A model generated the notes under the pieces. That model searched no databases. It saw nothing but the letters and a program-made list of their open reading frames with translations, and was not told where the DNA came from. A stretch of DNA of 35,681 nt from Pseudomonadota bacterium (lineage in GTDB: Bacteria; Desulfobacterota; Desulfovibrionia; Desulfovibrionales; Desulfovibrionaceae), in NCBI GenBank assembly GCA_023399375.1, contig JAEWPX010000076.1, positions 1 to 35,681 on the forward strand, given 5' to 3'. The position numbers and the translations under genes are program-made. Of this stretch, positions 15,414 to 23,214 are shown piece after piece; the stretch's first letter is position 1, and each line of letters begins with the position of its first letter.

Positions 15414-16298
15414 TCAAAACCCCCAGGCCGAGAGCACCGGTCGCGCGAATCCCTGGTTGCGGGCGGCGAGGTCGAGCGGCAGCGACTCCAGGTCGTCGAG
15501 GACCGGGAGGCTCGGCCGGTCCAGCTCCCGGAAGTCCGTGGTCTTGATGTAGTTGTTGCAGCGCAGGCAGACGTGCACGGCATACCCGGGCTCGTCCGGA
15601 GCGGTGAAGACCTCGAGCATCTTGTGCTCCTCCTCGCCGCAGTAGGGGCACATGAGGCGCTTGGCACGGTATTCCAGCTGACAAAACGAGCACGTCAGAT
15701 GCCTGGCCCCGGCTTTGCCGACCAGGCGCGCCATGAGCGGCGGGCTGCCGCAGACCGGGCACTGGCCGAAATTCCAGGTGCGGTTGTCGGGAAAATGGGC
15801 GTAGACGGCCTCGGCCACGGCGGCCAGGCGCGGCGTCAGCGCGGCCTGGACGAGAAAGGACAGCAGACGCGGGGCGCTCGGCGTCTTCTCGCCGTAGGCG
15901 GCGAATAAGGTGTCGTCGCCGGCCGTGAAGCGGGAAAAGGCCTTGGGCAGGTCCAGGGCGCCGGCCTCCCGGTCGGCGCGGATCACGGCCATGGCTTCGG
16001 CCAAGTGGGGTTCGCTCGCCCCGACCAGGCGCGTGAGCTCGTCGAAAAACACCTCAGACCGGGCCATATCCAGGGGAAAGGCGTCGCGGGGGAGCATGGG
16101 CGCGCCGCGCAGCACCCGCTCGATGTCCTCCAGTTCCGCGACATCGATCGTCACGCGTTCCTGCGCGCGGGCCTCGAGCTGCGCCCGAGCGGCGGCGGCG
16201 ACGAGGGCCAGCATAGGCGCGGGCAGCACGGTTTTCTTCGTGATGTCGGCAAGTTTTTTTTCCAGCAGCCGGCTTGCGGCGGCATGATCGAAAGGCAT
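15414..16298 (-). CDS. fdhE: Formate dehydrogenase accessory protein FdhE
   Basis: A 294-residue cytoplasmic protein needed for making active formate dehydrogenase; it interacts with the catalytic subunit and contains rubredoxin-like metal sites. Four CxxC pairs are visible: C180/C183 (CPVCG), C203/C206 (CSFC), C217/C220 (CPYCG) and C244/C247 (CLRC). The N-terminal 170 residues are alpha-helical in character, as in the family. AAGGAG lies six bases before the ATG. It is the first gene of the fdhE-fdhD-mobA-moaA-transposase-like operon and has a good promoter about 60 bases upstream. Confidence 0.95.
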   Translation of the reverse strand: MPFDHAAASRLLEKKLADITKKTVLPAPMLALVAAAARAQLEARAQERVTIDVAELEDIERVLRGAPMLPRDAFPLDMARSEVFFDELTRLVGASEPHLAEAMAVIRADREAGALDLPKAFSRFTAGDDTLFAAYGEKTPSAPRLLSFLVQAALTPRLAAVAEAVYAHFPDNRTWNFGQCPVCGSPPLMARLVGKAGARHLTCSFCQLEYRAKRLMCPYCGEEEHKMLEVFTAPDEPGYAVHVCLRCNNYIKTTDFRELDRPSLPVLDDLESLPLDLAARNQGFARPVLSAWGF

Positions 16299-16601
16299 GG
16301 ATTCTCCTTGGCGTCCCGGCCGGTGATGCGAAGCGTCGCCGGGGGCACGATGACATTATGGTGACGTGGTAGGGAATGGCAAGAGGATGCTGACGGGAGC
16401 GCCGCGCGCGCCGCCTGCACGTGACGCGCGCATTGCATTGGCTCCCCGGGCGCGCTATCACAAAATAAATGGTGCTTTCGAAGCGGCCGCGTCGCGCCGA
16501 TGCGCTTTCCTCCAAGCGATGCATGAGCCGCCTGACGGCTCCGGGATTCTCTCGCGTCCACCCCGCCCTGGCCTTGCGGGCCTTCGACAAGGAGAACCGC
16601 C
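16299..16601. other. Divergent intergenic region between fdhE and the zinc-ribbon gene
   Basis: No gene is visible. It contains a leftward sigma70-like promoter (16355-16382), a very GC-rich middle with alternating CG (about 16400-16430), and a modest rightward promoter-like pair, TTGCAT near 16434 and TATCAC near 16457, which I do not call with confidence. Confidence 0.6.
16355..16382 (-). promoter_or_regulatory. Sigma70-like promoter of the fdhE operon
   Basis: On the minus strand TTGCCA (16377-16382) and CATAAT (16355-16360, five of six matches) are separated by 16 bases. The transcript would start near 16348, giving a leader of about 50 bases before fdhE. Confidence 0.6.
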
Positions 16602-16991
16602 ATGACCGCCGAAACCGTGTTCCGCTGTCCTGCTTGCGGCGTCGTCTTCAACGCCGCCGACCTCGAGGGCAAAGCCCACTGCCCGGTGTGCGACCTGCCT
16701 TTCGGGGCGAACCACTCGCACGAACACGCCAGGGGCCCCCTGCGCGGCATCTTCACCGCCCAGGCGTTCGTGGATCCGGCGTCCGGATGCGTGGTCCGTT
16801 TCGAATACGCGTGGCTGTGGACGCTCCTGTTCGGCCCCTTGTACTTCGCCTGGCGGGGAGCCTGGCTTCATGCCGCACTCTGCCTTGCGGCGGCCGCGGC
16901 CACGCTCGGGCTGTCCTGGCTCGTCTACCCGTTCCTGGCCGCGCGTCTGTTGCGCCGGCATTACCTGTGCAGGGGCTACGACCCGGTCTGA
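16602..16991 (+). CDS. Zinc-ribbon membrane protein of unknown function
   Basis: A 129-residue protein. The N-terminus carries a zinc ribbon with two CxxC pairs (FRCPACGVVF and HCPVCDLPF) and a histidine-rich stretch, NHSHEHARG. Two hydrophobic segments follow: YAWLWTLLFGPLYFAWRGAW and LHAALCLAAAAATLGLSWLV. The C-terminal half resembles DUF2628-type small membrane proteins, in which a short cytoplasmic domain precedes TM helices. AAGGAG lies seven bases before the ATG. Its 3' end overlaps the 3' end of the oppositely oriented DUF2238 gene by 16 bases. Confidence 0.75.
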   Translation: MTAETVFRCPACGVVFNAADLEGKAHCPVCDLPFGANHSHEHARGPLRGIFTAQAFVDPASGCVVRFEYAWLWTLLFGPLYFAWRGAWLHAALCLAAAAATLGLSWLVYPFLAARLLRRHYLCRGYDPV

Positions 16992-17614
16992 GGGGGACGC
17001 GCCGCGCCGTCCGTTTCGCGGAACCCACGGCGCAGGCGGAAGACCGCCAGGGCGAACACCGCCCCGAGCGTGTCCGCCAGCATGTCCTTCTGGGCGTCCC
17101 AGACGTCGCCCTGGCTGCCCAGGAACTCCACGCCCGCCTCCCCTCCCTCGAGGACGGCGTAGCCCCATTCGATGATTTCATAGGCGCAGGCCACGGCCAT
17201 GATGGTGGTCAGCCCGAACAGCAAGGCCACGGTCGGATGGGCCAGGCGCTTTCGCGTGAGCAATTCCGCCAGGGGATAGGCGTAAAAACCCACGGAGAAG
17301 TGGGCGACGCGGTCGAAATGGTTGCGCGAGAAGCCGAACAGGTCCGTGACGAAGCCGAAGGGGACGTTGGCGAACGTGTAGTGGCCGCCGATGGTGTGCA
17401 AAAAAAGCCAGACGGCCATCATGGCATAGGCTATATCGCTGTAGCGGAAGAGGTGGTAAGTGGCGACAATCAGCGCGAACATGGCCATGACAGGGATGTT
17501 TTCCGCCCACCAGACCTCTCGCGAAGCCGGATGGACCGCGAGCAGAGTGAAAAAGAGCGCGAATACCACGGCAAGGACGACCGGGAAGCGGCCTGGGCCG
17601 CGTTGCAGCTTCAT
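16976..17614 (-). CDS. DUF2238 / YjdF-type inner-membrane protein
   Basis: A 212-residue polytopic membrane protein with about six hydrophobic segments. Family-like stretches are YHLFRYSDIAYAMMAVWLFLHTIGGHYTFANVPFG (in part), SRNHFDRVAHFSVGFYAYPLAELLTR and ACAYEIIEWGYAVL. The ending QGDVWDAQKDMLADTLGAVFAL is also typical. The biochemical role of the family is not established. GGAGGAG lies four bases before the ATG, a strong Shine-Dalgarno. It converges on the zinc-ribbon gene with a 16-base overlap of coding ends, so the transcripts are antisense to one another there. Confidence 0.85.
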   Translation of the reverse strand: MKLQRGPGRFPVVLAVVFALFFTLLAVHPASREVWWAENIPVMAMFALIVATYHLFRYSDIAYAMMAVWLFLHTIGGHYTFANVPFGFVTDLFGFSRNHFDRVAHFSVGFYAYPLAELLTRKRLAHPTVALLFGLTTIMAVACAYEIIEWGYAVLEGGEAGVEFLGSQGDVWDAQKDMLADTLGAVFALAVFRLRRGFRETDGAARPPQTGS

Positions 17615-17912
17615 GATTCTCCTCCGGCTTGCGGTTGCGCGTCAGCGCTTGCACCACCCATTGGCCGGAGAATGTAGCGATTTTCCCAGGCAGCGTCATG
17701 GGCTTTCCCGCGAGGGGAATGCCGTTGCGCAGAAAGCCCGGAGCCGCAGACTCCCCCGGTCATGGCCAATCTACGGCAGAAATTGCGAAAATGGTCGTGA
17801 ATGCCCGCATGCCGCTTTGCAAGCGGCCGACGCGCCCTTGATCCGACAACAACCGGGCACGGGAACGGCAATTATTTTTTGTTAAATTTGAAAAATCATT
17901 AGCGACGCCTCA

Positions 17913-17941
17913 TTGACTTCCCAGTCTCGCCCGATGATAAA
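17913..17941 (+). promoter_or_regulatory. Sigma70-like promoter of glcD-glcF
   Basis: TTGACT (17913-17918, five of six matches) and GATAAA (17936-17941, four of six) are 17 bases apart. A start near 17948 would give a leader of about 110 bases. Confidence 0.45.
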
Positions 17942-17999
17942 GAACAATCCCTGTAGCGAGATTCACGGCAATCGACATAGGGTGACAATCTCAAGCTGT

Positions 18000-18030
18000 C
18001 GACACCGTGTGGCTCACATGCAATGTGTCG
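18000..18030. promoter_or_regulatory. Nested inverted repeats in the glcD leader, candidate operator
   Basis: Three overlapping dyads share this site: an outer CGACAC/GTGTCG pair (18000-18005 and 18025-18030), CACAT-GCA-ATGTG (18015-18027) and TGTG-GCT-CACA (18008-18018). They lie 27-57 bases before the glcD ATG and downstream of the predicted promoter, a position where a bound repressor could block transcription. Confidence 0.45.
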
Positions 18031-18056
18031 CCACAAACACACTATGGAGTCGCATC

Positions 18057-19439
18057 ATGAACGGCAGCAACATTGCGGAGGCAGTCTCAGACCTGATAGG
18101 CAAGGACAAAATTCTCGCGGACAGAGAAAACCTCCTTTGCTACACCTATAATGCCGGCGCAGAGCCGCCCACGTCCACCCTGCCGTCCGTAGTGGCGTTT
18201 CCGGAAACCGCTGCGGAAATCTCCCTGGTCCTGCAATTCGCCAATGCGCACGGCATTGCCGTGGTCACCCGCGGCGAAGCGTCCAATCTTAGCGAGAGCG
18301 CCTTGCCGTGCCACCAGAATTGCATCGTGCTTTCCACCAAACGCCTGCAAAAAATCGAGATCGACACGAAAACCCTGACCGCCACGGTCGGGGCCGGCGC
18401 CGTCAATGCCGACATCAAGGCCGCGGCGGAACGCCATGGCCTTTTTTATCCGCCGGACCCCTCCAGCTACAGGTTTTCCACTATCGGCGGTAACGTGGCC
18501 TGCGACGCGGGCGGGCTGCAGTGCGTGAAATACGGAACGACGAAGCACTATGTTCTGGGGATCGAGGCCGTGCTGCCCTCTGGCGCCATCATTCGCACGG
18601 GCGGGAAATGTGTCAAAAACGTGGCCGGTTACGATCTGACGCATCTGCTCGTCGGATCCGAGGGCACGTTGGCCGTGATGACCGAGTGCATCCTGAAGCT
18701 GCTCCCCCTGCCCGAGGGCAGGCAGACCATGCTGGCCATCTTCGACGATGTGGAAAAAGCCGCCACTGCCGTCTCGCGCATCATGGTCGGCGGCGTGGTT
18801 CCCTCGATCATGGAATTCATGGAAAATACGTTCATCCGAGGGGTGGAAGCCTTCTGTCATCTCGGTCTGCCCGTGGACGCGGCAGCCCTTTTGCTCATGG
18901 AGGTGGACGGCGACCTGGCCAGCCTGGAGAGGCAGGCCTCCCGAATCAAGGAAGTCTGTCAGGGACTCGGTGTACGGGACTTCAAGATCGCCCGGGACGC
19001 CAAGGAGGCCGAGGAGTTTTGGCGGGGTCGCCGGGCGGCGCTGCCGGCCCTGGCCCGGGTGGCCAAAGGACGGCTTGGCGGCGACCCGGCCGCGCCCATA
19101 GACCGCCTCCCCGAGGTGGTGCGTCTGCTGCACCAGTTGGAAAAGGAATACGGCATCAAGACGGCCTGCCAGGGGCATGCCGGCGACGGCAACGTCCATC
19201 CCCACTTTTTCTACGACACGCCCGAGGAAAAGGAACGCGCGGCCCAGGCCAGGAGCGAATTCTTTCACGCACTCATCGACATGGGTGGCACGGTCACAGC
19301 TGAACATGGCGTGGGCCGGGCCAAGGTAAAATACCTGCGCCACCAACTGGGCGATGCCCAGATCGCCCTCATGCGGGCCGTAAAGGGCGTTTTCGATCCC
19401 AACAACATCTTGAACCCGGGCAACATATTCGGGGAGTAG
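18057..19439 (+). CDS. glcD: FAD-linked D-lactate / glycolate dehydrogenase subunit (GlcD type)
   Basis: A 461-residue flavoprotein of the FAD_binding_4 / FAD-oxidase C family that oxidises 2-hydroxy acids. The FAD-binding half contains FSTIGGNVACDAGGLQCVKYG, GGKCVKNVAGYDLTHLLVGSEGTLAV and related stretches. The C-terminal half has GHAGDGNVHPHFFYDT and TAEHGVGRAKVKYL, which carry the substrate-site histidines. The start at 18057 is preferred over upstream in-frame codons because GGAG lies seven bases upstream and homology-like sequence begins there. It is followed five bases later by the iron-sulfur partner. In sulfate reducers this pair most often serves D-lactate oxidation; glycolate cannot be excluded from sequence alone. 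Confidence 0.93.
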   Translation: MNGSNIAEAVSDLIGKDKILADRENLLCYTYNAGAEPPTSTLPSVVAFPETAAEISLVLQFANAHGIAVVTRGEASNLSESALPCHQNCIVLSTKRLQKIEIDTKTLTATVGAGAVNADIKAAAERHGLFYPPDPSSYRFSTIGGNVACDAGGLQCVKYGTTKHYVLGIEAVLPSGAIIRTGGKCVKNVAGYDLTHLLVGSEGTLAVMTECILKLLPLPEGRQTMLAIFDDVEKAATAVSRIMVGGVVPSIMEFMENTFIRGVEAFCHLGLPVDAAALLLMEVDGDLASLERQASRIKEVCQGLGVRDFKIARDAKEAEEFWRGRRAALPALARVAKGRLGGDPAAPIDRLPEVVRLLHQLEKEYGIKTACQGHAGDGNVHPHFFYDTPEEKERAAQARSEFFHALIDMGGTVTAEHGVGRAKVKYLRHQLGDAQIALMRAVKGVFDPNNILNPGNIFGE

Positions 19440-19444
19440 GCAGC

Positions 19445-20728
19445 ATGGATGCGCACCACGTCGACGCCCATCTTGCGGATTTTGCCGGCCAGGCCGACCA
19501 ATGCACCCGTTGCGGCTCGTGCCAGACCGTCTGCCCGGTGCACGCAGTCACGCTGACCGAATCGACCTGCCCCCGGGGCAAAGTGCATTTGGCCCGGGAG
19601 ATCGAGGCGAACCGGCTGACGCCGAGCAAGGAACTCCAGGAGGTCGTCTTCACATGCCTCATGTGCAAGACCTGCCTGCCCAGTTGCCCATCCGGCGTAC
19701 CCACCGACGTCCTCTTCCTGCGGCTGCGCCGTGCGCTAGCCGTAGAGGTCGGCCTGCCCCTGGCCAAACGGATCGCCTTTTCCGCCTTGACCTATCGCCG
19801 GCTTTTCGATCTCGGGCTCCGTCTGGGACCGGCGTTCCAGTCGCTGCTGTTCAAGGAGGCTCCCGACGGACGCGGCGGCAGGCGCAGCCGCGTGCCGCTT
19901 CCGGCCGCCGGACTCAACATGCGCCGCATCATCCCGTCACTGGCCTCGCGGCCGCTACGGTCGCTTCTGGCCAAAAGACCCCGCATAAACGCCCCCAAGG
20001 CGCGGGTGGCGCTTTTCCCCGGCTGCATGCTCAACTACGTCTATCCCCAGGCGGGCAAAGCCATCGCCGACATCCTTGCCAAAAACGGCATCGAACTGCT
20101 CCTACCCCAGGGGCTCGGCTGCTGCGGCGTTCCGGCCCTGGCAAACGGCGACGTCGCGACGGCCGGTTTCCTGGCCGCGCGCAACGTCGAGACGCTGGCT
20201 TCATGCGAGTGCGACGCCATCATTACCGGTTGCGCCTCCTGCGGGGCAGCCCTGCGAAACGACTATGCGCTCGCCCTGGAGGACAACTCCGCCCTTCAGG
20301 CGTGGAACGCGCTGCGGACCAAGGTTTTCGACATCGTCCAGTATCTGGCTCAAACCGGTTATTCCCGGGATTTCAAGGAGATCAAGGCCAAGGTGACATA
20401 TCATGACCCGTGCCATCTGGCGCGCGGCATGGGCGTGACTGCGGAACCCCGGACCGTCATCGCCAGCCTGCCCGGCGTGGATTACGTGGAGATGCGAAAC
20501 GCCGCCACCTGCTGCGGTTGCGGCGGCACGTTCAGCTTGACCCAGTACGAACTGGCCCGGAAGATCAATGACAAGAAGATCGACAATATCGAAGCCAGCG
20601 GTGCGGAAGTGCTTGTCACCGGCTGCTCGGCCTGCCGCATGCACATCAACGACGGCCTGAGCCGCCGTCCGGGAAACATCCGGGTCATGCACACCGCCGA
20701 ACTGGTGGCCATGGCCTATGGAGCATGA
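19445..20728 (+). CDS. glcF: Iron-sulfur subunit of D-lactate / glycolate dehydrogenase (GlcF type)
   Basis: A 427-residue electron-transfer subunit. Two ferredoxin-type [4Fe-4S] motifs are near the N-terminus (QCTRCGSCQTVCPVH with later CPRG, and TCLMCKTCLPSCPSG). Two cysteine-rich CCG domains follow, as in heterodisulfide-reductase-like proteins: GCMLNYVYPQAG ... GLGCCGVPA, and DPCHLARG ... CCGCGGTF ... GCSACRMH. It accepts electrons from the flavin subunit encoded five bases upstream and passes them towards the membrane quinone pool or another carrier. No lactate permease or phosphotransacetylase gene is next to it here. Confidence 0.93.
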   Translation: MDAHHVDAHLADFAGQADQCTRCGSCQTVCPVHAVTLTESTCPRGKVHLAREIEANRLTPSKELQEVVFTCLMCKTCLPSCPSGVPTDVLFLRLRRALAVEVGLPLAKRIAFSALTYRRLFDLGLRLGPAFQSLLFKEAPDGRGGRRSRVPLPAAGLNMRRIIPSLASRPLRSLLAKRPRINAPKARVALFPGCMLNYVYPQAGKAIADILAKNGIELLLPQGLGCCGVPALANGDVATAGFLAARNVETLASCECDAIITGCASCGAALRNDYALALEDNSALQAWNALRTKVFDIVQYLAQTGYSRDFKEIKAKVTYHDPCHLARGMGVTAEPRTVIASLPGVDYVEMRNAATCCGCGGTFSLTQYELARKINDKKIDNIEASGAEVLVTGCSACRMHINDGLSRRPGNIRVMHTAELVAMAYGA

Positions 20729-20866
20729 CGTTTGCCGACGCACCGGCGGATGCCACGCCGGCTCCCGGCCATCGCCTGAGCGTCAAGAGATTGCCCGAAC
20801 AGGGTCGAGAAAAGAGGAAGTGCCGCTCGGGACCATGCCGGGACCTGAAGGCGGGATCACGAAAAC

Positions 20867-20906
20867 AGCGGGTTGCCCCTGTCCCTTCGGACAATTGCAA
20901 CCCGCT
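20867..20906 (-). terminator. Rho-independent terminator of tRNA-Leu
   Basis: On the minus strand the stem AGCGGGTTGC/GCAACCCGCT (10 bp, extended internally by TGTCC/GGACA) is followed by GTTTTC. It begins ten bases after the CCA end of the tRNA. Confidence 0.75.
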
Positions 20907-20916
20907 GGTATCATGC

Positions 20917-21003
20917 TGGTACCGGGAGCGAGACTCGAACTCGCAAGACCTTGCGGCCGGCGGATTTTGAGTCCGCTGCGTCTACCAATTCCGCCATCCC
21001 GGC
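20917..21003 (-). tRNA. tRNA-Leu (anticodon CAA)
   Basis: An 87-base class II tRNA with encoded CCA. The acceptor stem GCCGGGA pairs with TCCCGGT (first pair G-U). The anticodon stem is GCGGA/TCCGC with loop CTCAAAA, giving CAA for UUG codons. There is a long variable arm, and the T arm is GCGAG-TTCGAGT-CTCGC. It lies leftward between rightward genes. Confidence 0.97.
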
Positions 21004-21116
21004 TCGAATTGTGAAACATAGTCGAACCAGCACAACCCTGTCAAATCTTTTCCCTCTTGTGCCCCCCGTCCGGAACTGATAGCCCTCCCCTGCCTTCGCC
21101 GGCAAGGAGCGTTCCC

Positions 21117-21800
21117 ATGATCCCCATCGGTCCCCTGGTCAACGGCGCGGCCATCGTCGCCGGCGGTGTCCTCGGCCTCGCCCTTCACGGCCGTTTCCCC
21201 GACCGCGTGCGCGCCACCATGTTCCACGCCCTGGGCCTTTCCATCCTGCTCATCGGCCTCAAAATGGCCCTGACCGGCAACGCCCCCCTGCTCGTCGTCA
21301 TCAGCATGCTCGCCGGGGCCGTGGCCGGCGAGCTCCTCGACATCGAACGCCTCATGGCCCGCGCCGGCGACGCCGTCAAAGCCCGCCTGCGTTCGGACAA
21401 CGCCCTTTTCACCGACGGCCTCGTCAATGCCTCGGTCATCTTCTGCACCGGCACCATGGCCATCCTGGGCTCCTTCGACGAAGCCCTCAAAAGCGACTAC
21501 ACGCTCCTTTTCGCCAAAGCGGCCCTGGACGGCTCCGTGGCGCTCATCCTGGCCACCACCCACGGCGCCGGCGTCCTACTCTCGAGCCTGCCCGTGGCCC
21601 TTTACGAAGGCCTGCTCGTCTATCTCGGCGCGGCCGCCCAGGGCTACTGCACCCCGGACCGACTGACCCAGCTCACGGCGGTCGGCGGCCTGCTCATCGT
21701 GGCCATCGGCCTCAACATGCTCGGGCTGCTCAAGATCCGCGTCGCCAACCTGCTGCCGGCCATGGTCGTTGCCGTGCTGCTCGCGCCGTATTTCTCCTGA
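21117..21800 (+). CDS. DUF554 membrane protein
   Basis: A 227-residue polytopic inner-membrane protein with about six or seven hydrophobic helices. The family look is clear: the N-terminal PIGPLVNGAAIVAGGVLGL, then the acidic turn GAVAGELLDIE, then FTDGLVNASVIFCTGTMAILGSFDEAL and the C-terminal GGLLIVAIGLNMLGL. Length matches the family. Its substrate is unknown, though it is often annotated as a possible transporter. AAGGAG lies seven bases before the ATG. It sits 60 bases upstream of hypA, with a small hairpin between them, so co-transcription with hypAB is possible but unproven. Confidence 0.88.
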   Translation: MIPIGPLVNGAAIVAGGVLGLALHGRFPDRVRATMFHALGLSILLIGLKMALTGNAPLLVVISMLAGAVAGELLDIERLMARAGDAVKARLRSDNALFTDGLVNASVIFCTGTMAILGSFDEALKSDYTLLFAKAALDGSVALILATTHGAGVLLSSLPVALYEGLLVYLGAAAQGYCTPDRLTQLTAVGGLLIVAIGLNMLGLLKIRVANLLPAMVVAVLLAPYFS

Positions 21801-21811
21801 CGCCGTTTTTC

Positions 21812-21840
21812 GCCGCGCTTCCTTTACGCGGCCCACGTTT
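21812..21840 (+). terminator. Weak hairpin between the DUF554 gene and hypA
   Basis: GCCGCG (21812-21817) pairs with CGCGGC (21827-21832) around nine bases; TTTT follows five bases later. It may be an inefficient terminator. Confidence 0.3.
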
Positions 21841-21860
21841 TGCCGTAAACCGGTGCCGCC

Positions 21861-22211
21861 ATGCACGAACTCTCCATCGCCCAAAGCCTGATCGCCCTGA
21901 TTGAGGACGAGATGGCCAAGCACGGAAAAGAAACCCTGGTCAGCGTCAAGATCAAGCACGGACGCCTTTCCGCCGTGGTGCCCGAAGCCCTGGAGATGGG
22001 ATTTACCGCCCTGACCATGGACACCCGGCTGGCAGACGCGAAAATCGTGCTCGAGGAAACGCCTGTCGTGTTGCGCTGCCGGGCCTGCGCCAGGGAGTTC
22101 ACGCCCGAAGGCTCCTCGGCCTTCGCCCCCTGCCCGGCCTGCGGCGAGGAACTCGGCCACGCCGTGCTCTCCGGCCGCGAACTCTACATCGAATACCTCG
22201 AACTCGAATAG
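21861..22211 (+). CDS. hypA: Hydrogenase nickel-insertion protein HypA
   Basis: A 116-residue metallochaperone that, with HypB, delivers nickel to NiFe-hydrogenase precursors in the cytoplasm. The N-terminal MHELSIAQSL supplies the nickel-binding MHE motif. The zinc site is formed by two CxxC pairs, C73/C76 (RCRAC) and C91/C94 (CPACG). Length is typical. hypB starts 12 bases downstream. No hydrogenase structural gene lies in the window, so the target enzyme is encoded elsewhere. Confidence 0.97.
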   Translation: MHELSIAQSLIALIEDEMAKHGKETLVSVKIKHGRLSAVVPEALEMGFTALTMDTRLADAKIVLEETPVVLRCRACAREFTPEGSSAFAPCPACGEELGHAVLSGRELYIEYLELE

Positions 22212-22223
22212 CGGAGGCTTGCC

Positions 22224-22886
22224 ATGCAGATTCCCGTAGTGCGCAACATCCTGGAGGCCAATGCCCGCATCGCCGCGGACCTCAAGGACTTTTTCGCGAA
22301 AAAAGGCATCCTCGTCTTAAACCTCATGAGCTCCCCGGGTGCGGGCAAGACCACCGTGCTCGAACGCACCTTAAGCGCCCTGGCCCCGGAAATGCGCATG
22401 GCCGTGGTCGAAGGCGACCTGCAAACCGACAACGACGCCCGCCGCGTGGCCGCGACCGGCGCCCAGGCCGTGCAGATCAACACCGAGGGCGGCTGCCACC
22501 TGACCAGCTCCCAGGTCCAGGAGGCGATCAAGAGCCTCGACCTCGAAGGCCTGGACGTCCTTTTTATCGAAAACGTGGGCAACCTCGTCTGCCCGGCGGA
22601 GTTCGACGTGGGCGAGGATTTCAAGATCACGCTTCTAAGCGTTGCCGAAGGGGACGACAAACCGGAGAAATATCCGCTGATGTTCCATATTTCGGCAGCG
22701 CTGCTGCTCAACAAGGTGGACTTGCTCCCTTACGTGGACTTCGACCTCGAGCGCGCCAGCCGCCACGCCCGGGTGCTCAACGAATGCATCGAGGTCTTTC
22801 CGGTTTCCGCCCGCAGCGGCGAGGGCCTCGACGCTTGGTACGACTGGCTGCGCCGCCGCCTGGCCGACAAGCGCGCCGCCGCCTGA
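22224..22886 (+). CDS. hypB: Hydrogenase maturation GTPase HypB
   Basis: A 220-residue SIMIBI-class GTPase that drives nickel insertion. The P-loop is SSPGAGKTT (about residues 36-44), with the downstream EGDLQTDNDARR, NKVDLL and VFPVSARSGEGLDAW stretches. The G-domain metal site is kept: Cys-His in GGCHL and Cys in NLVCPAE. The N-terminus begins at MQIPVVRNILEAN, so both the high-affinity CxxCGC motif and the histidine-rich stretch found in some homologues are absent; nickel storage is unlikely. GGAGG lies six bases before the ATG. A strong hairpin follows the gene. Confidence 0.97.
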   Translation: MQIPVVRNILEANARIAADLKDFFAKKGILVLNLMSSPGAGKTTVLERTLSALAPEMRMAVVEGDLQTDNDARRVAATGAQAVQINTEGGCHLTSSQVQEAIKSLDLEGLDVLFIENVGNLVCPAEFDVGEDFKITLLSVAEGDDKPEKYPLMFHISAALLLNKVDLLPYVDFDLERASRHARVLNECIEVFPVSARSGEGLDAWYDWLRRRLADKRAAA

Positions 22887-22898
22887 TCCGACGCCTTC

Positions 22899-22931
22899 CG
22901 CCGTCCCGCCGCGCCTGCGGGCGGGACGGCG
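22899..22931 (+). terminator. 12-bp perfect hairpin after hypB
   Basis: CGCCGTCCCGCC (22899-22910) pairs exactly with 22920-22931 around nine bases, 12 bases past the hypB stop. The following sequence is C/T-rich without a true T run. Confidence 0.6.
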
Positions 22932-23214
22932 CGCCGTGCCCTTCCCTCGACTTTCTCCAATTATTTCATGGCCGCCATGACATCCGCCCGACGCGCAAGC
23001 GTGCTGGCGTCCTGGTTTACCCGGTCGCAAGTCCTGTTTCATTGTTTGAAAAAATCACACGATTTTAAAGACTTCTTCCAATGGCCCCGCCACAAGGGCG
23101 ACAACTTTATCCAGTATAAACAGGCAATTAGCAAAAACTCTTCTTCCCACATCATTGGCATGAAAATTGATTGATTTCCGGCGATTCGCAAACCGTTCGC
23201 ACAGGGAGAAGGAT
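22932..23214. other. AT-richer leader region of the outer-membrane protein gene
   Basis: No gene is supported. From about 23040 the GC content drops (runs such as TTTGAAAAAATC and CAGTATAAACAGG), which fits a promoter region for the downstream gene. I could not pick out one convincing -35/-10 pair. Confidence 0.5.

Larger units (their letters stand above)
17615..18056. other. Intergenic region between DUF2238 and glcD
   Basis: This 442-base stretch has no supported gene; a continuous frame exists upstream of glcD but looks non-coding. The right half is AT-rich and contains a rightward promoter (17913-17941) and nested inverted repeats in the predicted glcD leader (18000-18030). In the left half I see nothing definite. 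Confidence 0.6.

Noticed and set aside
17611..17871. Minus-strand frame of 86 codons upstream of the DUF2238 gene
   Set aside because: It has no ribosome-binding site, no recognisable motif and an Arg/Ala/Gly-rich composition; it overlaps the strong Shine-Dalgarno of the DUF2238 gene.
17913..18056. Upstream extension of the glcD reading frame
   Set aside because: The extra 48 residues have no family similarity, cover the predicted promoter and leader dyads, and lack a Shine-Dalgarno; the ATG at 18057 has one.
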